DNA from: Pseudomonadota bacterium
Lineage (GTDB): Bacteria > Pseudomonadota > Gammaproteobacteria > Pseudomonadales > Oleiphilaceae
Direction of reading: 5' to 3'
DNA: 64,000 nucleotides
Assembly (NCBI GenBank): GCA_002747395.1
Contig: PDPE01000030.1
Span: 48,706 to 112,705, forward strand
Notes under the pieces: generated by a model
What the model was told of the DNA's origin: nothing
Seen by the model: the letters and a program-made list of their open reading frames with translations, nothing else
Databases searched by the model: none
Program-made: the position numbers and the translations under genes
Shown: positions 8,599-20,050 of the stretch, in pieces
Numbering within the stretch: the stretch's first letter is position 1
How the letters are laid out: each line of letters starts with the position of its first letter

Positions 8599-8958
8599 TC
8601 AAGGGTGATTCAACACCTCCAGAACCTGCTCCAATTCGGCGATCATTTGACGAATCAGCTGCTTATACTGGCTGGAATCGTCTTTTGCCTCACTACCATT
8701 CAGCTTCTGTTTGGCTCCACCTATGGTATATCCCTGTTCATACAACAGGCTTCTTATCTGACGAATGGTTAACACATCCTGTTGCTGATAATAGCGACGG
8801 TTACCTCGTCGCTTTACCGGCGCCAATTGCGGAAACTCCTGTTCCCAATATCTGAGAACATGAGCTTTCACACTACATAGATCACTTACTTCACCTATTG
8901 TGAAATAACGTTTGCCCGGTATCGGCGGCAATTCATCATTGTGACTGGGTTCCAGCAT
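8599..8958 (-). CDS. MerR-family regulator downstream of ihfA
   Basis: The 119-residue product has a MerR helix-turn-helix at about residues 18-85 ([10 protein letters not shown], then [13 protein letters not shown] and [16 protein letters not shown]) and a short C-terminal helix, with no ligand-binding domain or cysteine pair. The same gene follows ihfA in Pseudomonas and relatives; its role is not established. The ATG lies inside ihfA, giving a 23-bp overlap and suggesting translational coupling. Confidence 0.9.
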   Translation of the reverse strand: MLEPSHNDELPPIPGKRYFTIGEVSDLCSVKAHVLRYWEQEFPQLAPVKRRGNRRYYQQQDVLTIRQIRSLLYEQGYTIGGAKQKLNGSEAKDDSSQYKQLIRQMIAELEQVLEVLNHP

Positions 8959-9250
8959 ACGCTTCTACTTTCGCTTTTAGTTTTTGTCCTGGTCGAAAAG
9001 TAACAACTCTTCGCGCTGATATTGGAATTTCCTCACCCGTTTTCGGATTACGGCCCGGTCGCTGTTTCTTATCGCGGAGGTCAAAGTTTCCAAAGCCGGA
9101 CAGTTTTACCTGTTCATTATGGCTCAGAGCATTTCTGATTTCATCAAAGAAAGCCTCAACCAGCTCCTTTGCCTCCCGTTTGTTCAAGCCGACCTCTTCG
9201 TACAGACATTCTGCCATATCTGCTTTTGTTAACGCCCCCGTACCTTCCAC
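8936..9250 (-). CDS. ihfA: Integration host factor, alpha subunit
   Basis: IHF-alpha pairs with IHF-beta to bend DNA in recombination, transcription and, in E. coli, type I-E CRISPR adaptation. The 104-residue product contains [19 protein letters not shown] at the start, then [15 protein letters not shown] and the DNA-binding arm [14 protein letters not shown]. The start is most likely the GTG at 9250, preceded by GGAGG at nine bases; a longer in-frame reading to 9304 would overlap pheT and add residues not found in the family. It is the fourth gene of the pheS-pheT-ihfA-merR run. Its presence is relevant to the CRISPR array at 55.8-58.8 kb. Confidence 0.95.
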   Translation of the reverse strand: MEGTGALTKADMAECLYEEVGLNKREAKELVEAFFDEIRNALSHNEQVKLSGFGNFDLRDKKQRPGRNPKTGEEIPISARRVVTFRPGQKLKAKVEAYAGTQSQ

Positions 9251-9300
9251 TGTTATGAACCTCCAATTGGCCAAATTACCTATCACAAGGCCAAAGTCCG

Positions 9301-11673
9301 TCAACTCCTCAAAGTTGCATTGAATCTGGTTTCCAACGCAACGATAACACCGTTAAACAAGTCCAGCACTTCTTCGTCATTCAAGGTGCGCTTCGGGTGT
9401 TGCCAGGTAATACCAATGGCCAAACTTTTTTGATCCGGTTCAATTCCCTCCCCCTGGTAATTATCAAAAACCAGAATATCCGATAACCAATCTCCGGCAG
9501 TTTGCTTGATTACGGACTCGACTTCGGAATACTGAACCTGCCTATCTACAATGATAGCCAAATCTCGGCGAACTTCCGGAAATTTTGAAAATTCTTTAAA
9601 TATTGGCAGCTTACCATTGTCTAACAGATCCAAGTCTAGCTCAAAAATGAACACAGAACCATTTAATTGCAATTTTTTATACAAACCGGGATGAAGCGCA
9701 CCCACATAGCCAAAGATCGTGCCCCCCTTTGAAATGGCAGCACACTGGCCGGGGTGCATCGCTTCATGGGCGGCTTTCTCGAAGGAGAAGCCTCCACCCA
9801 GCAGGGTTAATAGCGATTCCAGGTCTGCTTTCGCATCATAAAAGTCGAAGTTTACCTTATCCAGGTTCCAGGCTTCCTTGTATCTGCGACCTGCCAGAAT
9901 GCCACCCAACGCCGGTTTCTGGGTAATTTCACCTTTCTCGCTGTGAAAAGTCAGGCCGGTTTCAATAAACTTGAGCCGCGTTTGTTGCCGGTTTTGATTA
10001 TAGGACACCGCTTTGGCAAGCCCTGGCCACAGGGAAGTTCTCATCACCGACATATCAGCAGAAATGGGATTGGCCAACGCTATGCCCTCAAAACCGGGAT
10101 TAAGCGCCTCCTGGGATTCGGGTTCGACAAAACTGTAGGTCACAACCTCCTGATAGCCTCTTGAGATCAGATGGTCTACCACTCGCTCAACCGGCGTGCT
10201 CGTCTCAACGGTTTCGGTAAGCGACAAGCTGCCCACCGGCTCTGTCACCGGCAGGTTGTTATAACCAAAGATACGTCCGACCTCCTCAATCAGATCCGCT
10301 TCTATGGAAATATCGAACCGGTGCGCCGGAACGGTCACTTCAATCCCGTCTTTAATCAACTTGCTTGCGACCAGGCCAAGCCGGGCAAGAATTTCCTCAA
10401 TTTCGGTTTTATCTATTTCAACACCCAGCAGAGAGTGCACCTTTTCATAGCGCAACCTGACTACTCTTTTTCCGGGGAGATGATCCTTGTCTGATTTGAC
10501 AATGACAGGTCCCGGCTTGCCCCCCACTATATCCAGCAAAAGCTGTGTCGCCCTCTCTATGGCAATGGCCTGCAGTTTATGGTTCACACCACGCTCAAAG
10601 CGGTGTGAAGAATCAGTGTGCAAACCGTAGCTCCGCGCCTTTCCGGCAATCACCAAAGGATTAAAAAACGCACTCTCCAGGAAAATATCCTGAGTCTTTT
10701 CATTTACGCCGGTACTGCTGCCGCCCATGATACCCGCTATCGCAATGGCCTGTTTTTCATCGGCAATCACCAGAGTGTCATCACGCAACTCAACTTCCTG
10801 ACCGTCCAGCAACTCCAGTTTTTCATTCGGCTTTGCCATCCTCACATCTATGCCGCCAGAAAGCAGACTCAGATCGAAAGCATGCATGGGCTGACCCAAT
10901 TCCATCATAATAAAATTCGTCACGTCGACGACGGGATCAATACTTCGAACACCACAGCGACGAAGTTTTTCTTTCATCCACAACGGGGTTTTGGCAGAAA
11001 CATTGACCCCCTTTATGACCCGCCCGACATACTTTGGGCAAGCCTGAGGAGCAGACAGGATCACACCAAAGGTATCATCAACTTCAGAGGCAACTGGCGG
11101 GAAAGGCTCAAGCGCCAATGTTTGCTTGTTGAGCACGGCCACTTCACGAGCCAAACCAACGAGAGACAGGCAGTCACTTCTGTTGGGAGTCAAATCCACT
11201 TCAATCACAGAATCATCCAGGTTCATGTATTCCCTGAAGTCTTTGCCTGAAGGCGCATCAGAGGATAATTCCATAATCCCGTCCGAGCTGTCCGACAGGC
11301 CAAGCTCTGATTCGGCACAGAGCATCCCGGCCGATTCCACACCTCTGATTTTGGCTTTTTTGATTGTAAAATCACCTGGCAATACAGCTCCCACCATGGC
11401 AAAGGGGACTTTTAACCCGGCTCGAACATTTGGTGCCCCGCAAACCACCTGATACCCGGTTTGCCCATCAGACACCTGACAAACACTCAGTTTATCCGCA
11501 TCCGGATGCTTTTCAGCCGATAACACCTCCCCGACAATAACCCCGTGAAACGGCCCGGCAACAGGTTCAACACCATCGACTTCCAGACCGGCCATAGTAA
11601 TCTGCTGCACTAACTCCTGTGTATCCAGCTCCGGATTAACCCACTCTCTTAGCCACTGTTCGCTAAATTTCAT
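9301..11673 (-). CDS. pheT: Phenylalanyl-tRNA synthetase, beta subunit
   Basis: At 790 residues this matches the bacterial PheT length (795 in E. coli). Domains in order are an N-terminal tRNA-binding domain ([19 protein letters not shown] near 43-62), the B3/B4 editing region, B5 domains, and a C-terminal ferredoxin-like anticodon-binding domain from about 695 ([15 protein letters not shown]). With PheS it forms the alpha2-beta2 enzyme that charges tRNA-Phe. It is transcribed directly after pheS (71 bp gap) and before ihfA. Confidence 0.97.
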   Translation of the reverse strand: MKFSEQWLREWVNPELDTQELVQQITMAGLEVDGVEPVAGPFHGVIVGEVLSAEKHPDADKLSVCQVSDGQTGYQVVCGAPNVRAGLKVPFAMVGAVLPGDFTIKKAKIRGVESAGMLCAESELGLSDSSDGIMELSSDAPSGKDFREYMNLDDSVIEVDLTPNRSDCLSLVGLAREVAVLNKQTLALEPFPPVASEVDDTFGVILSAPQACPKYVGRVIKGVNVSAKTPLWMKEKLRRCGVRSIDPVVDVTNFIMMELGQPMHAFDLSLLSGGIDVRMAKPNEKLELLDGQEVELRDDTLVIADEKQAIAIAGIMGGSSTGVNEKTQDIFLESAFFNPLVIAGKARSYGLHTDSSHRFERGVNHKLQAIAIERATQLLLDIVGGKPGPVIVKSDKDHLPGKRVVRLRYEKVHSLLGVEIDKTEIEEILARLGLVASKLIKDGIEVTVPAHRFDISIEADLIEEVGRIFGYNNLPVTEPVGSLSLTETVETSTPVERVVDHLISRGYQEVVTYSFVEPESQEALNPGFEGIALANPISADMSVMRTSLWPGLAKAVSYNQNRQQTRLKFIETGLTFHSEKGEITQKPALGGILAGRRYKEAWNLDKVNFDFYDAKADLESLLTLLGGGFSFEKAAHEAMHPGQCAAISKGGTIFGYVGALHPGLYKKLQLNGSVFIFELDLDLLDNGKLPIFKEFSKFPEVRRDLAIIVDRQVQYSEVESVIKQTAGDWLSDILVFDNYQGEGIEPDQKSLAIGITWQHPKRTLNDEEVLDLFNGVIVALETRFNATLRS

Positions 11674-11744
11674 TGTTCTTCCGCTATATTCAAAAAATTA
11701 ATTAACCGATATTCTGCCATCAAGGCAAATACACCCCTGTGCGA

Positions 11745-12806
<1,062 letters not shown>

Positions 12807-12841
12807 TCAGTTTTACTTTATACGCAGGCCTGAAAGGCAGC

Positions 12842-12883
12842 CCCTGAAAAAAACACCCTGAAAAAACCGTCCTGAAAAAAATA
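12842..12883. repeat. 14-bp tandem repeat, three copies
   Basis: Three imperfect copies of CCCTGAAAAAAACA follow one another in the rplT-pheS gap. The A-runs supply the U-tract of the neighbouring terminator hairpin on the minus strand. Confidence 0.75.
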
Positions 12884-12910
12884 GGGGAAGAGCTTTCGCC
12901 CTCCCCCTAT
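12874..12910 (-). terminator. Rho-independent terminator or attenuator between rplT and pheS
   Basis: On the minus strand ATAGGGG (12904-12910) pairs with CCCCTAT (12881-12887), with partial pairing inside, followed by seven U residues. A second hairpin (CAGATAT/ATATCTG, 12912-12937) lies just upstream. It can end the thrS-infC-rpmI-rplT message or partly attenuate readthrough into pheST. Confidence 0.75.
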
Positions 12911-12967
12911 TCAGATATATCCCAAAGAAAATATCTGTCGCATAATCGACCGGTACAGGGCTCCGCT

Positions 12968-13324
12968 TTAGGCCAAAGCGGCTTTTGCCTGTTCTACGAT
13001 CGCTGCAAATGCCTGCTTTTCGTTCATCGCCAGATCAGCGAGAACCTTTCGGTCAATCTCGACATTCGATTTTTTCAGACCTGCAATCAAACGGCTGTAC
13101 GACAGGCCATTCAATCTCGCACCGGCATTGATTCGGGCAATCCAGAGCGCTCTGAACTGACGCTTGCGCTGACGACGGTCACGATACGCATATTGGCCTG
13201 CTTTGATTACCGCCTGTTTCGCTACTCGAAACACCCGGCTACGCGCACCGTAATAACCTTTTGCTTGTTTAAGAATTTTCTTGTGACGGGCACGAGCCAC
13301 GACACCACGTTTTACTCTAGGCAT
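12968..13324 (-). CDS. rplT: Ribosomal protein L20
   Basis: The 118-residue basic protein matches L20 along its length ([23 protein letters not shown] at the start, then [27 protein letters not shown]). L20 is an early 23S rRNA-binding assembly protein of the 50S subunit. In E. coli it represses translation of its own operon (rpmI-rplT) by binding mRNA. Gene order and spacing match that operon here. Confidence 0.98.
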   Translation of the reverse strand: MPRVKRGVVARARHKKILKQAKGYYGARSRVFRVAKQAVIKAGQYAYRDRRQRKRQFRALWIARINAGARLNGLSYSRLIAGLKKSNVEIDRKVLADLAMNEKQAFAAIVEQAKAALA

Positions 13325-13381
13325 AAATAATCCTTCCTGACAAATCTTGTTTAACTAGGAACCTGTTTACCAACCGGTGTG

Positions 13382-13573
13382 TTACTTGCGAAGCATGCGA
13401 TTGACCGATGGCACATCCGCCGCCGCAATCTGCTTGCATCCCCTGAGTTGACGCTTACGCTTGGTGGGCTTCTTGGTCAAAATATGACTGGTGAAGGACT
13501 GTTTGTGCTTGTAACCATTTGCTGTTTTTTTAAAGCGTTTTGCAGCACCGCTTTTGGTTTTCATCTTGGGCAT
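13382..13573 (-). CDS. rpmI: Ribosomal protein L35
   Basis: The 63-residue basic protein starts [19 protein letters not shown] and ends in SVNRMLRK, as in all L35 proteins. The start ATG at 13573 was chosen over a longer frame (to 13675) whose extra residues have no counterpart. It is co-transcribed with infC and rplT. Confidence 0.97.
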   Translation of the reverse strand: MPKMKTKSGAAKRFKKTANGYKHKQSFTSHILTKKPTKRKRQLRGCKQIAAADVPSVNRMLRK

Positions 13574-13682
13574 ACTGATCCACTCCGCATTTTCAGTTTT
13601 ATATAGTGACAAACCATCGTTACCTGCGACAAATCTGTTACACCGGCTTTCCGTGTACAAATTTGCACCAGGCAAAGAGTCA

Positions 13683-14219
13683 CTACTTCTTCTTTTTAGG
13701 GGCTATTACCATCATGGCCTGCCGACCTTCCATCTTCGGCTTCTGCTCGATAGTGCCGTACTCTTCCAGGTCTTTTTCGACCCTTTCAAGCAACCCGATA
13801 CCGAGCTCCTGATGTGCCATTTCCCGACCGCGAAAGCGAATCGTTACCTTGGCCTTATCCCCCTGTTCAAGGAAACGTATCAGGTTGCGTAGTTTTACCT
13901 GATAATCCCCTTCTTCCGTCCCTGGTCGCAACTTGATTTCCTTAACCTGAGACTGCTTTTGCTTTTTTCTGGCCGCCGCCTTTTGCTTCTTCTCTTCAAA
14001 GATTTTCTTGCCGTAATCCATGACCTTGCAAACCACCGGATCAGAATCCGCGATTTGCACCAGGTCAAGTGATTCCTTAGACGCCATTTCAAGGGCTTCA
14101 GACAACGGGACTATTCCGACCTGCCCCCCGTCACTGGAAATCAACCTGACTTCCTGAGCGGTAATTGCTTCGTTTACCGGGTTTCTACCACCTTTGCCTG
14201 CTTGGTTATTGCGCTTAAT
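13683..14219 (-). CDS. infC: Translation initiation factor IF-3, AUU start
   Basis: IF-3 binds the 30S subunit and checks start-codon pairing. The obvious ATG at 14144 would remove most of the N-terminal domain. Extending in frame to an ATT at 14219 restores the conserved region ([13 protein letters not shown]) and gives 178 residues, against 180 in E. coli. The ATT is preceded by GGAG with eight bases between. E. coli infC also starts at AUU, which lets IF-3 repress its own translation; the same codon here implies the same control. The start lies two bases after the thrS stop, so translation is probably coupled. Confidence 0.93.
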   Translation of the reverse strand: MKRNNQAGKGGRNPVNEAITAQEVRLISSDGGQVGIVPLSEALEMASKESLDLVQIADSDPVVCKVMDYGKKIFEEKKQKAAARKKQKQSQVKEIKLRPGTEEGDYQVKLRNLIRFLEQGDKAKVTIRFRGREMAHQELGIGLLERVEKDLEEYGTIEQKPKMEGRQAMMVIAPKKKK

Positions 14220-14221
14220 TT

Positions 14222-16147
14222 TTATATCTCCGATTCAATACGGCCTTTTTTCGAGCATTCTTTGGCTAGAAACTCCCTCAACGCATCTAACGACATAGTG
14301 CCGAGGTCTTCGCCACGCCGGGTTCGAACGGCCACAGTTCCATTTTCAACTTCCTTGTCGCCAACCACGACAAGAAAAGGTATTTTGTTTATTGTGTGCT
14401 CGCGAATTTTAAAGCCGATCTTCTCGTTTCTCAAGTCCGTATTGACTCTATATCCGTCATTTTGCAATATTTCTGCGATTTTTTGACAATATTCACTCTG
14501 TTTGTCAGTAATATTGAGGACAGCAACCTGTTTGGGAGCCAGCCAGAAAGGAAATGCACCTTCATAGTTTTCAATCAGGATTCCGACAAATCGCTCAAAA
14601 GAACCCAGTATCGCTCTGTGTAGCATGACAGGGGTCTGCCGACTCTGATCATCAGACACATATTGCGCATTCAACCTGCCAGGCATCGAGAAATCCACCT
14701 GAATCGTGCCACACTGCCATACCCGGCCGATACAGTCTTTAAGTGAAAACTCGATTTTAGGGCCATAAAAAGCGCCTTCGCCCGGCAACAATTCCCAATC
14801 AAGCCCCTTGTTGTTCAGCGCCTCTTCCAGAGCCGCCTCGGACCGATCCCATATATCATCACTACCCACTCTTTTCTCCGGGCGGGTAGACAGTTTCAGC
14901 AGGATATCCTCAAAGCCGAAGTCTTTATAGACCTCAAAAAGCAAGTCGATAAACACGGAAACCTCTTCCTGCATCTGGGCTTCTGTACAGAAAATATGGG
15001 CATCATCCTGAGTAAAGTTTCTGACCCTCATTAATCCATGCAGTGTTCCCGAAGGCTCATTTCGGTGGCAGGAACCAAATTCAGCCAGTCGCAACGGCAG
15101 GTCTTTGTGGCTTTTCAACCCCTGGTTGAAAATTTGAATATGACAGGGGCAATTCATAGGCTTGATCGCATAGTCACGGCTCTCGGAAAAAGTGGTAAAC
15201 ATCATATCACCAAACTTGTCCCAGTGACCTGACCTTTCCCAGAGAGACCGGTCAACCATCTGCGGTGTATTCACCTCCTGGTAACCATTGCGATTCAGAA
15301 CATCGCGCATATAGTTCTCAAGCACCTTATAGATCGTCCAACCGTTTGCATGCCAGAAAACCATTCCCGGAGCTTCTTCTTGTGTATGAAAGAGGTCCAG
15401 CTTTTTGGCGAGTTTGCGATGATCCCTTTTTTCGGCCTCGGCCAACCGGTTTAGATAGGCCTTGAGGTTTTTCCTGTTTTCCCAGGCGGTTCCATATATT
15501 CGCTGCAACATTTCATTGTTGGAGTCACCGCGCCAATAGGCGCCCGCTACCTTCATCAGCTTGAACGCCTTGAGTTTGCCGGTTGCAGGCACGTGTGGCC
15601 CACGACACAGATCCATCCAGTCACCTTGTCGGTATACCGATATTTCCTCCGAATCGGGCAGGTCTTTGATAATTTCGACCTTGTACTTTTCACCCATCGA
15701 AGAAAATTGCTCTACCGCTTCCTCGCGAGACATCACCAATCGCTCAATGGGATAGTTCTGCTGACTCAACTCGCTCATTTTCTTTTCGATGGTTTCCAGG
15801 TCTTCCGGCGTGAAGGGGCGCTCTAAGGCAAAGTCATAATAAAAACCATCCTCGATAACCGGGCCTATCGTCACCTGAGCTTCGGGAAAAACAGCTTGCG
15901 TTGCCATCGCCAACAGGTGAGCCGTGGAGTGCCGAATAACTTCCAGACCCTCCGGATCACGATCCGTGATAATCGCCAGCTCTGCATCCTCATTAACAAT
16001 GTAAGAGGTATCGACCAGTTTACCGTCGACCTTGCCAGCGATCGCCGCTTTTAACAAACCGGGGCCAATATCACCGGCTACGTCAGCAATGGAAACCGGA
16101 TTCTCGAATTGACGCTGACTTCCATCCGGAAGAGTAATAGTTGGCAT
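14222..16147 (-). CDS. thrS: Threonyl-tRNA synthetase
   Basis: At 641 residues it matches E. coli ThrRS (642). Domains in order: TGS (1-62), the N2 editing domain with the HxxxH signature in RHSTAHLL (about 72-79), the class II core with the zinc-binding cysteine in MNCPCH near 334, motif 2 [20 protein letters not shown], motif 3 [15 protein letters not shown], and a C-terminal anticodon-binding domain. It is the first gene of the thrS-infC-rpmI-rplT operon. E. coli thrS autoregulates via tRNA-like leader structures; I did not establish such a structure in 16148-16200. Confidence 0.98.
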   Translation of the reverse strand: MPTITLPDGSQRQFENPVSIADVAGDIGPGLLKAAIAGKVDGKLVDTSYIVNEDAELAIITDRDPEGLEVIRHSTAHLLAMATQAVFPEAQVTIGPVIEDGFYYDFALERPFTPEDLETIEKKMSELSQQNYPIERLVMSREEAVEQFSSMGEKYKVEIIKDLPDSEEISVYRQGDWMDLCRGPHVPATGKLKAFKLMKVAGAYWRGDSNNEMLQRIYGTAWENRKNLKAYLNRLAEAEKRDHRKLAKKLDLFHTQEEAPGMVFWHANGWTIYKVLENYMRDVLNRNGYQEVNTPQMVDRSLWERSGHWDKFGDMMFTTFSESRDYAIKPMNCPCHIQIFNQGLKSHKDLPLRLAEFGSCHRNEPSGTLHGLMRVRNFTQDDAHIFCTEAQMQEEVSVFIDLLFEVYKDFGFEDILLKLSTRPEKRVGSDDIWDRSEAALEEALNNKGLDWELLPGEGAFYGPKIEFSLKDCIGRVWQCGTIQVDFSMPGRLNAQYVSDDQSRQTPVMLHRAILGSFERFVGILIENYEGAFPFWLAPKQVAVLNITDKQSEYCQKIAEILQNDGYRVNTDLRNEKIGFKIREHTINKIPFLVVVGDKEVENGTVAVRTRRGEDLGTMSLDALREFLAKECSKKGRIESEI

Positions 16148-16311
16148 ATCCGCTCCTTTCTCTCAGTGGTGACCCCTACCAAAGACCACATGCTATAAAA
16201 TGGGCGGCAATTCTAACAAGATCGGGAAAACAATTCTATCTGCGAGTGGTCAAATCTTGTTACCCCCCCAAGACTTGCATTACCGGCAATTTATCTCTAT
16301 GTTGGTTCGAT

Positions 16312-16351
16312 ATTTTAATAACGATAACGTAATTTTAATAACAATACCGTA
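16312..16351. repeat. 20-bp tandem duplication upstream of the parA-like gene
   Basis: Two adjacent 20-bp units, ATTTTAATAACGATAACGTA and a copy with two changes, end 60 bp before the start of the parA-like gene. They are AT-rich and sit in the divergent promoter region between thrS and that gene, so they could be part of a promoter or a binding site. Confidence 0.8.
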
Positions 16352-16411
16352 TCTGCTCACGCCTGCGCGGGGTGAGTGGTTGCACAATACCGGGGTATTC
16401 ATTTCAATCTT

Positions 16412-17158
16412 ATGAAATCCATCGCTTTTTACAATTTAAAGGGCGGCGTAGGGAAAACAGCCGCTGCCGTAAACATAGCCTACCTGGCCGCGAAAGACGG
16501 CATTCCCACATTGCTTTGGGATATGGATCCTCAAGGTTCTACCAGTTGGTATTTCAGGCACACACCAGACAGGAACTTCAAGCTTTCACACCTGCTGAAA
16601 AAGAAATACAAGCTCGGAAAGATGATCGAAAAAACAGATTTCCCACGCCTCGACATAATTCCATCCGGCTTGAGCATTCGAAATGCCGACATTGATTTTG
16701 ATAGCCACGGAAAATCCCGCACATTGCAATTCTGGCTGGATTCCCTGAGCAAAACCTACGGTCTGGTTGTCTTCGACTGCGCACCAAATATTTCAAACTT
16801 TTCGGAAAGCCTGTTTAACGCCATAGACCTGCTCTATGTCCCGATGATTCCTTCACATCTTTCCATGCAAACCTATGAAAAAATCAGCTGTTTTTTTGAT
16901 GAAAGCGGCATCAAAGCGAAAAAGCTCAGGCCGTTTTTCTCCCTTGTCGATCGTCGCAAGAGTCTTCACCGGGAGTTTCTTGCCAACCCGCCAATAAAGC
17001 TCAGGAAACAATTATCCGGTTTTATTCCCTACGCTTCTCACATTGAACAAATGGGCACTCACCGCAAACCCGTATTTGAATTCGCACCACGCTCTGCCGG
17101 CGCACTGGCTTACCGACTGCTGTGGCACGAAGAAATCAAAAACCAGTTAAAGCTTTAA
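16412..17158 (+). CDS. Orphan ParA/MinD-type ATPase
   Basis: The 248-residue protein starts with a deviant Walker A motif, YNLKGGVGKTAAAVNIAYLAA (residues 8-16 give KGGVGKT), followed by Walker A-prime DMDPQGS near 39-45 and a Walker B FDCAPN near 122. This is the ParA fold used in chromosome, plasmid or large-complex positioning. No parB or parS-like gene lies next to it, so it is likely an orphan that positions another cargo or works with a distant partner. It is transcribed away from thrS. The ATG at 16412 was preferred to an upstream GTG at 16376. Confidence 0.88.
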   Translation: MKSIAFYNLKGGVGKTAAAVNIAYLAAKDGIPTLLWDMDPQGSTSWYFRHTPDRNFKLSHLLKKKYKLGKMIEKTDFPRLDIIPSGLSIRNADIDFDSHGKSRTLQFWLDSLSKTYGLVVFDCAPNISNFSESLFNAIDLLYVPMIPSHLSMQTYEKISCFFDESGIKAKKLRPFFSLVDRRKSLHREFLANPPIKLRKQLSGFIPYASHIEQMGTHRKPVFEFAPRSAGALAYRLLWHEEIKNQLKL

Positions 17159-17208
17159 TTTAAAGTACAGATTGACGTGAAGCGTACAGAAAGATACCAA
17201 AAGGACAC

Positions 17209-17252
17209 AAAAAACCGGGCAAAGACGGAAAACCGTTCCGCTCTGCCCCCGG
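17209..17252 (-). terminator. Rho-independent terminator after the TRAP permease gene
   Basis: On the minus strand an interrupted stem (CCGGG...CCCGG outside, ACGG/CCGT inside around a TTTT loop) is followed by a run of six U residues. It lies 50 bp beyond the permease stop. Confidence 0.75.
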
Positions 17253-17304
17253 AGTTTATCGAGAGCGCGTAAAACCCCGTACTTTCTGGAGGGTGTCAAT
17301 TCAG

Positions 17305-19968
17305 CTACCCGGCAAAACCGCCCAACTGTTTCTCCCTGCGTTTTTGCAATTTTGCCATTACCAAAAGCAACAGGAAAACAGGCAAATAGACCCACTGCTT
17401 TGCCGGCCTCTCTGAATCAGTCTGGATAGTGACGACTTCCCAATCAAAATCTATCTTTGCTTTTTCGGCCTGACTTCCAAAAACCAGATTGTCAACATAG
17501 CCCTTGTCTCCCTCAAACCTGAGTTCAAGACCTATGTCAGCCAGTTTTTCTTCCGGAGTCTGATTCTCATTTTCGATATCAAACAACACATGTTTGGAAA
17601 CCACATCCCCTTCCAGGGTTTCCCCAAGCATAATCAGGTGCAATTTTTCACCTTTCCCAAGGGAGGATAAATGATCGTAGATTTCAACCGGTGGCAGGTT
17701 GTGATGTGCCGGATAGATTTCATCCCACCAGTATCCCGGCCTGAAGAAACTGAATGCCACAAGCAACAGCAAAATGGTTTCCCACCATTTGTTTTTGACA
17801 AACCAATAGCCCTGGGTGGCTGCTGAAAACACCAGCATCCCCGACACTGCTCCAACTATGGTCCACAACAGGTTCAGCCAGTTCTCGATTCCGATAAGCA
17901 AAAGCTGGGTATTGAAAATAAACATAAATGGCAAAATGGCGGTTCTGATATCATAGGTAAAGCCCTGAATCCCGGTTCTGATCGGGTCGGCACCCGAGAT
18001 AGCCGACGCTGCGTATGCAGCCAGCCCGACTGGCGGCGTGTCATCAGCCAGAATACCGAAATAGAAGACAAACAGATGCACGGCAACAAGAGGAACGACC
18101 AGTCCGTGTTGTGCCCCGAGAGTGACAATGACGGGGGCCATCAGGGTAGATACCACGATATAATTGGCGGTTGTCGGCAGGCCCATCCCCAGAATCAGAC
18201 TGATCCCCGCGGTAAAAATCAGCATAAGCAACATACTGCCACCAGAGATAAACTCGACAAATTCAGTCATCACCAGGCCAACTCCGGTCAGGGTCACAGT
18301 TCCTACGACAATTCCCGCAGTGGCAGTGGCCACACCAATGCCAACCATATTCCGGGCACCATTCACCATCGCTTCAAAACAATCGGCACCTCCGTCTTTC
18401 AGGGCCACAACCAACGAACCCTTTTTTCGAAAAAAGGCAAACAGGGGGCGCTGTGTCAACACAATAAAAATCATGGAAACTGTGGCCCAGAATGCCGACA
18501 GCGCGGGCGAGAAACGCTCCACGGCAAGCATCCAGACCAGTACAACGACAGGCAGAAGAAAATGCAGGCCCGAGCGCACGGTCGGCCCGACTTCCGGAAG
18601 TTCGGTGATATCGGCTTTCGGATCGTCTACTTTAAGTTGCGGCACAGTGGATGCCAGCCTGACGAGGAACAGATAGGCAAGACAAAACAGGGCGGAAGCA
18701 ACCAGCCAGGTGGAATCTCCTGCAACACCCTTGATCCAGCCCAGGCCGAAATATACCACTACCGTCAGGAGCATCATGCCGATAAAGACTGTCAGAAACG
18801 ACAGCATTTTTTGCGCCACGGTAGCAGTTACCTTCCGCTCTATTCCCTGCATACCAAGTTTGACGGCTTCCAGATGCACAATGTAAACCAGTGCCACATA
18901 GGAAATAAGTGCGGGAAGTGCTGCGTGTTTTATCACATCGAGATAGGAAATTCCCACGTACTCGACCATCAGAAAAGCTGCCGCGCCCATAATAGGTGGA
19001 GTAAGCTGGCCATTTGTGGATGCCGCCACCTCCACTGCTCCGGCCTTGACTGGTGGAAAGCCAACCCGTTTCATCAGGGGAATGGTGAAAGTGCCGGTGG
19101 TGACGACATTGGCAATGGATGAGCCGGATATCAAACCGCTCAATCCGCTTGAGACCACCGCCGCCTTTGCCGGCCCGCCTCGCATATGGCCAAGCAGGGA
19201 ATAGGCAACCTTGATAAAGTAGTTACCCGCACCCGCCTTCTCCAGCAAGGCACCAAACAGAACAAACAAAAAAACAAAACTGGTCGAGACACCAAGAGCA
19301 ATACCAAACACCCCTTCGGTTGTCAGCCACTGGTGTGACATTACCTTGCTCAGACTGGCACCTTTGTGTGCAATAACGTCCGGCATATAGGGGCCACCAA
19401 AGGTGTACACCAAAAAGAAAATCGCCACTATCATCAATGGCAAGCCCAATACTCTCCTGGTTGCCTCCAAAAGCAAAAGCATTCCGATAACGGCGACTAC
19501 AATGTCCACTGTTGTTGGTGCACCGGCCCGCTCGGCCAGATCATTACGAAATACAAGAAGATACAAAACACTGCAGGCGGCAAGAAGCGCCAAAACCCAA
19601 TCCAGGACGGGCACCCCTTTTCCCATTCTGCCTTTCAGGGCGGGAAAGGCGGCAAAGGCTAAAAACAGGGCAAAGGCAAGATGAATAAATTTGGCTTCGT
19701 CTTCGTTAAATACGAAGACATTAAATTCAAACGGAAGCGGAGAGGCAATCCAGACCTGAAACAGGGACCAGCAAAAAGGCACGGCGGTAAGAATCATTCC
19801 GGCCAGCCCGGTGTTCATCCGCCCTCCGGTTTCAGATGCCAGCAAGTCATCAATGGTGCCTGTTTTTGCCTGAACTCCGGTACTGGCAGCATGAGATGGG
19901 GAGGGGTTATCTTTTAACTCATTTTTATCTAAATCGTTTTTTTCTCCAGGCGTCAAGGTGCTCATCAC
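17305..19968 (-). CDS. TRAP transporter fused permease (4TM + 12TM), TAXI type
   Basis: The 887-residue membrane protein fuses the small (DctQ-like) and large (DctM-like) TRAP permease subunits. About 18 hydrophobic segments are visible, with conserved glycine-rich elements such as SGSSIANVVTTGTFTIPLMKR and the NGQLTPPIMGAAAFLM stretch near 315-330. A soluble C-terminal region (about 770-865, DUF3394-like) ends in a last membrane span. TRAP systems import organic acids with the sodium gradient. Its solute receptor is the TAXI protein encoded immediately upstream (82 bp), with a hairpin between the two genes. The substrate is unknown. Confidence 0.92.
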   Translation of the reverse strand: MMSTLTPGEKNDLDKNELKDNPSPSHAASTGVQAKTGTIDDLLASETGGRMNTGLAGMILTAVPFCWSLFQVWIASPLPFEFNVFVFNEDEAKFIHLAFALFLAFAAFPALKGRMGKGVPVLDWVLALLAACSVLYLLVFRNDLAERAGAPTTVDIVVAVIGMLLLLEATRRVLGLPLMIVAIFFLVYTFGGPYMPDVIAHKGASLSKVMSHQWLTTEGVFGIALGVSTSFVFLFVLFGALLEKAGAGNYFIKVAYSLLGHMRGGPAKAAVVSSGLSGLISGSSIANVVTTGTFTIPLMKRVGFPPVKAGAVEVAASTNGQLTPPIMGAAAFLMVEYVGISYLDVIKHAALPALISYVALVYIVHLEAVKLGMQGIERKVTATVAQKMLSFLTVFIGMMLLTVVVYFGLGWIKGVAGDSTWLVASALFCLAYLFLVRLASTVPQLKVDDPKADITELPEVGPTVRSGLHFLLPVVVLVWMLAVERFSPALSAFWATVSMIFIVLTQRPLFAFFRKKGSLVVALKDGGADCFEAMVNGARNMVGIGVATATAGIVVGTVTLTGVGLVMTEFVEFISGGSMLLMLIFTAGISLILGMGLPTTANYIVVSTLMAPVIVTLGAQHGLVVPLVAVHLFVFYFGILADDTPPVGLAAYAASAISGADPIRTGIQGFTYDIRTAILPFMFIFNTQLLLIGIENWLNLLWTIVGAVSGMLVFSAATQGYWFVKNKWWETILLLLVAFSFFRPGYWWDEIYPAHHNLPPVEIYDHLSSLGKGEKLHLIMLGETLEGDVVSKHVLFDIENENQTPEEKLADIGLELRFEGDKGYVDNLVFGSQAEKAKIDFDWEVVTIQTDSERPAKQWVYLPVFLLLLVMAKLQKRREKQLGGFAG

Positions 19969-20001
19969 TGAATCCTTTTTCTATACAAAAGAAGACACAC
20001 A

Positions 20002-20019
20002 CCCCCGGGAAAACGGGGG
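20002..20019. terminator. Intercistronic GC hairpin between TAXI receptor and permease genes
   Basis: CCCCCG and CGGGGG are separated by six bases and flanked by partly complementary arms. No U-run follows on the minus strand, so this is more likely an mRNA-stabilising or attenuating hairpin that keeps the receptor more abundant than the permease. Confidence 0.45.
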
Positions 20020-20050
20020 CGTGCCAGAGCCGTGATACTTGTTGTGCCGG

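Noticed and set aside
9251..9304. Longer IhfA start giving 122 residues
   Set aside because: The extra residues are not in the family and overlap pheT; the GTG at 9250 has a clear ribosome site.
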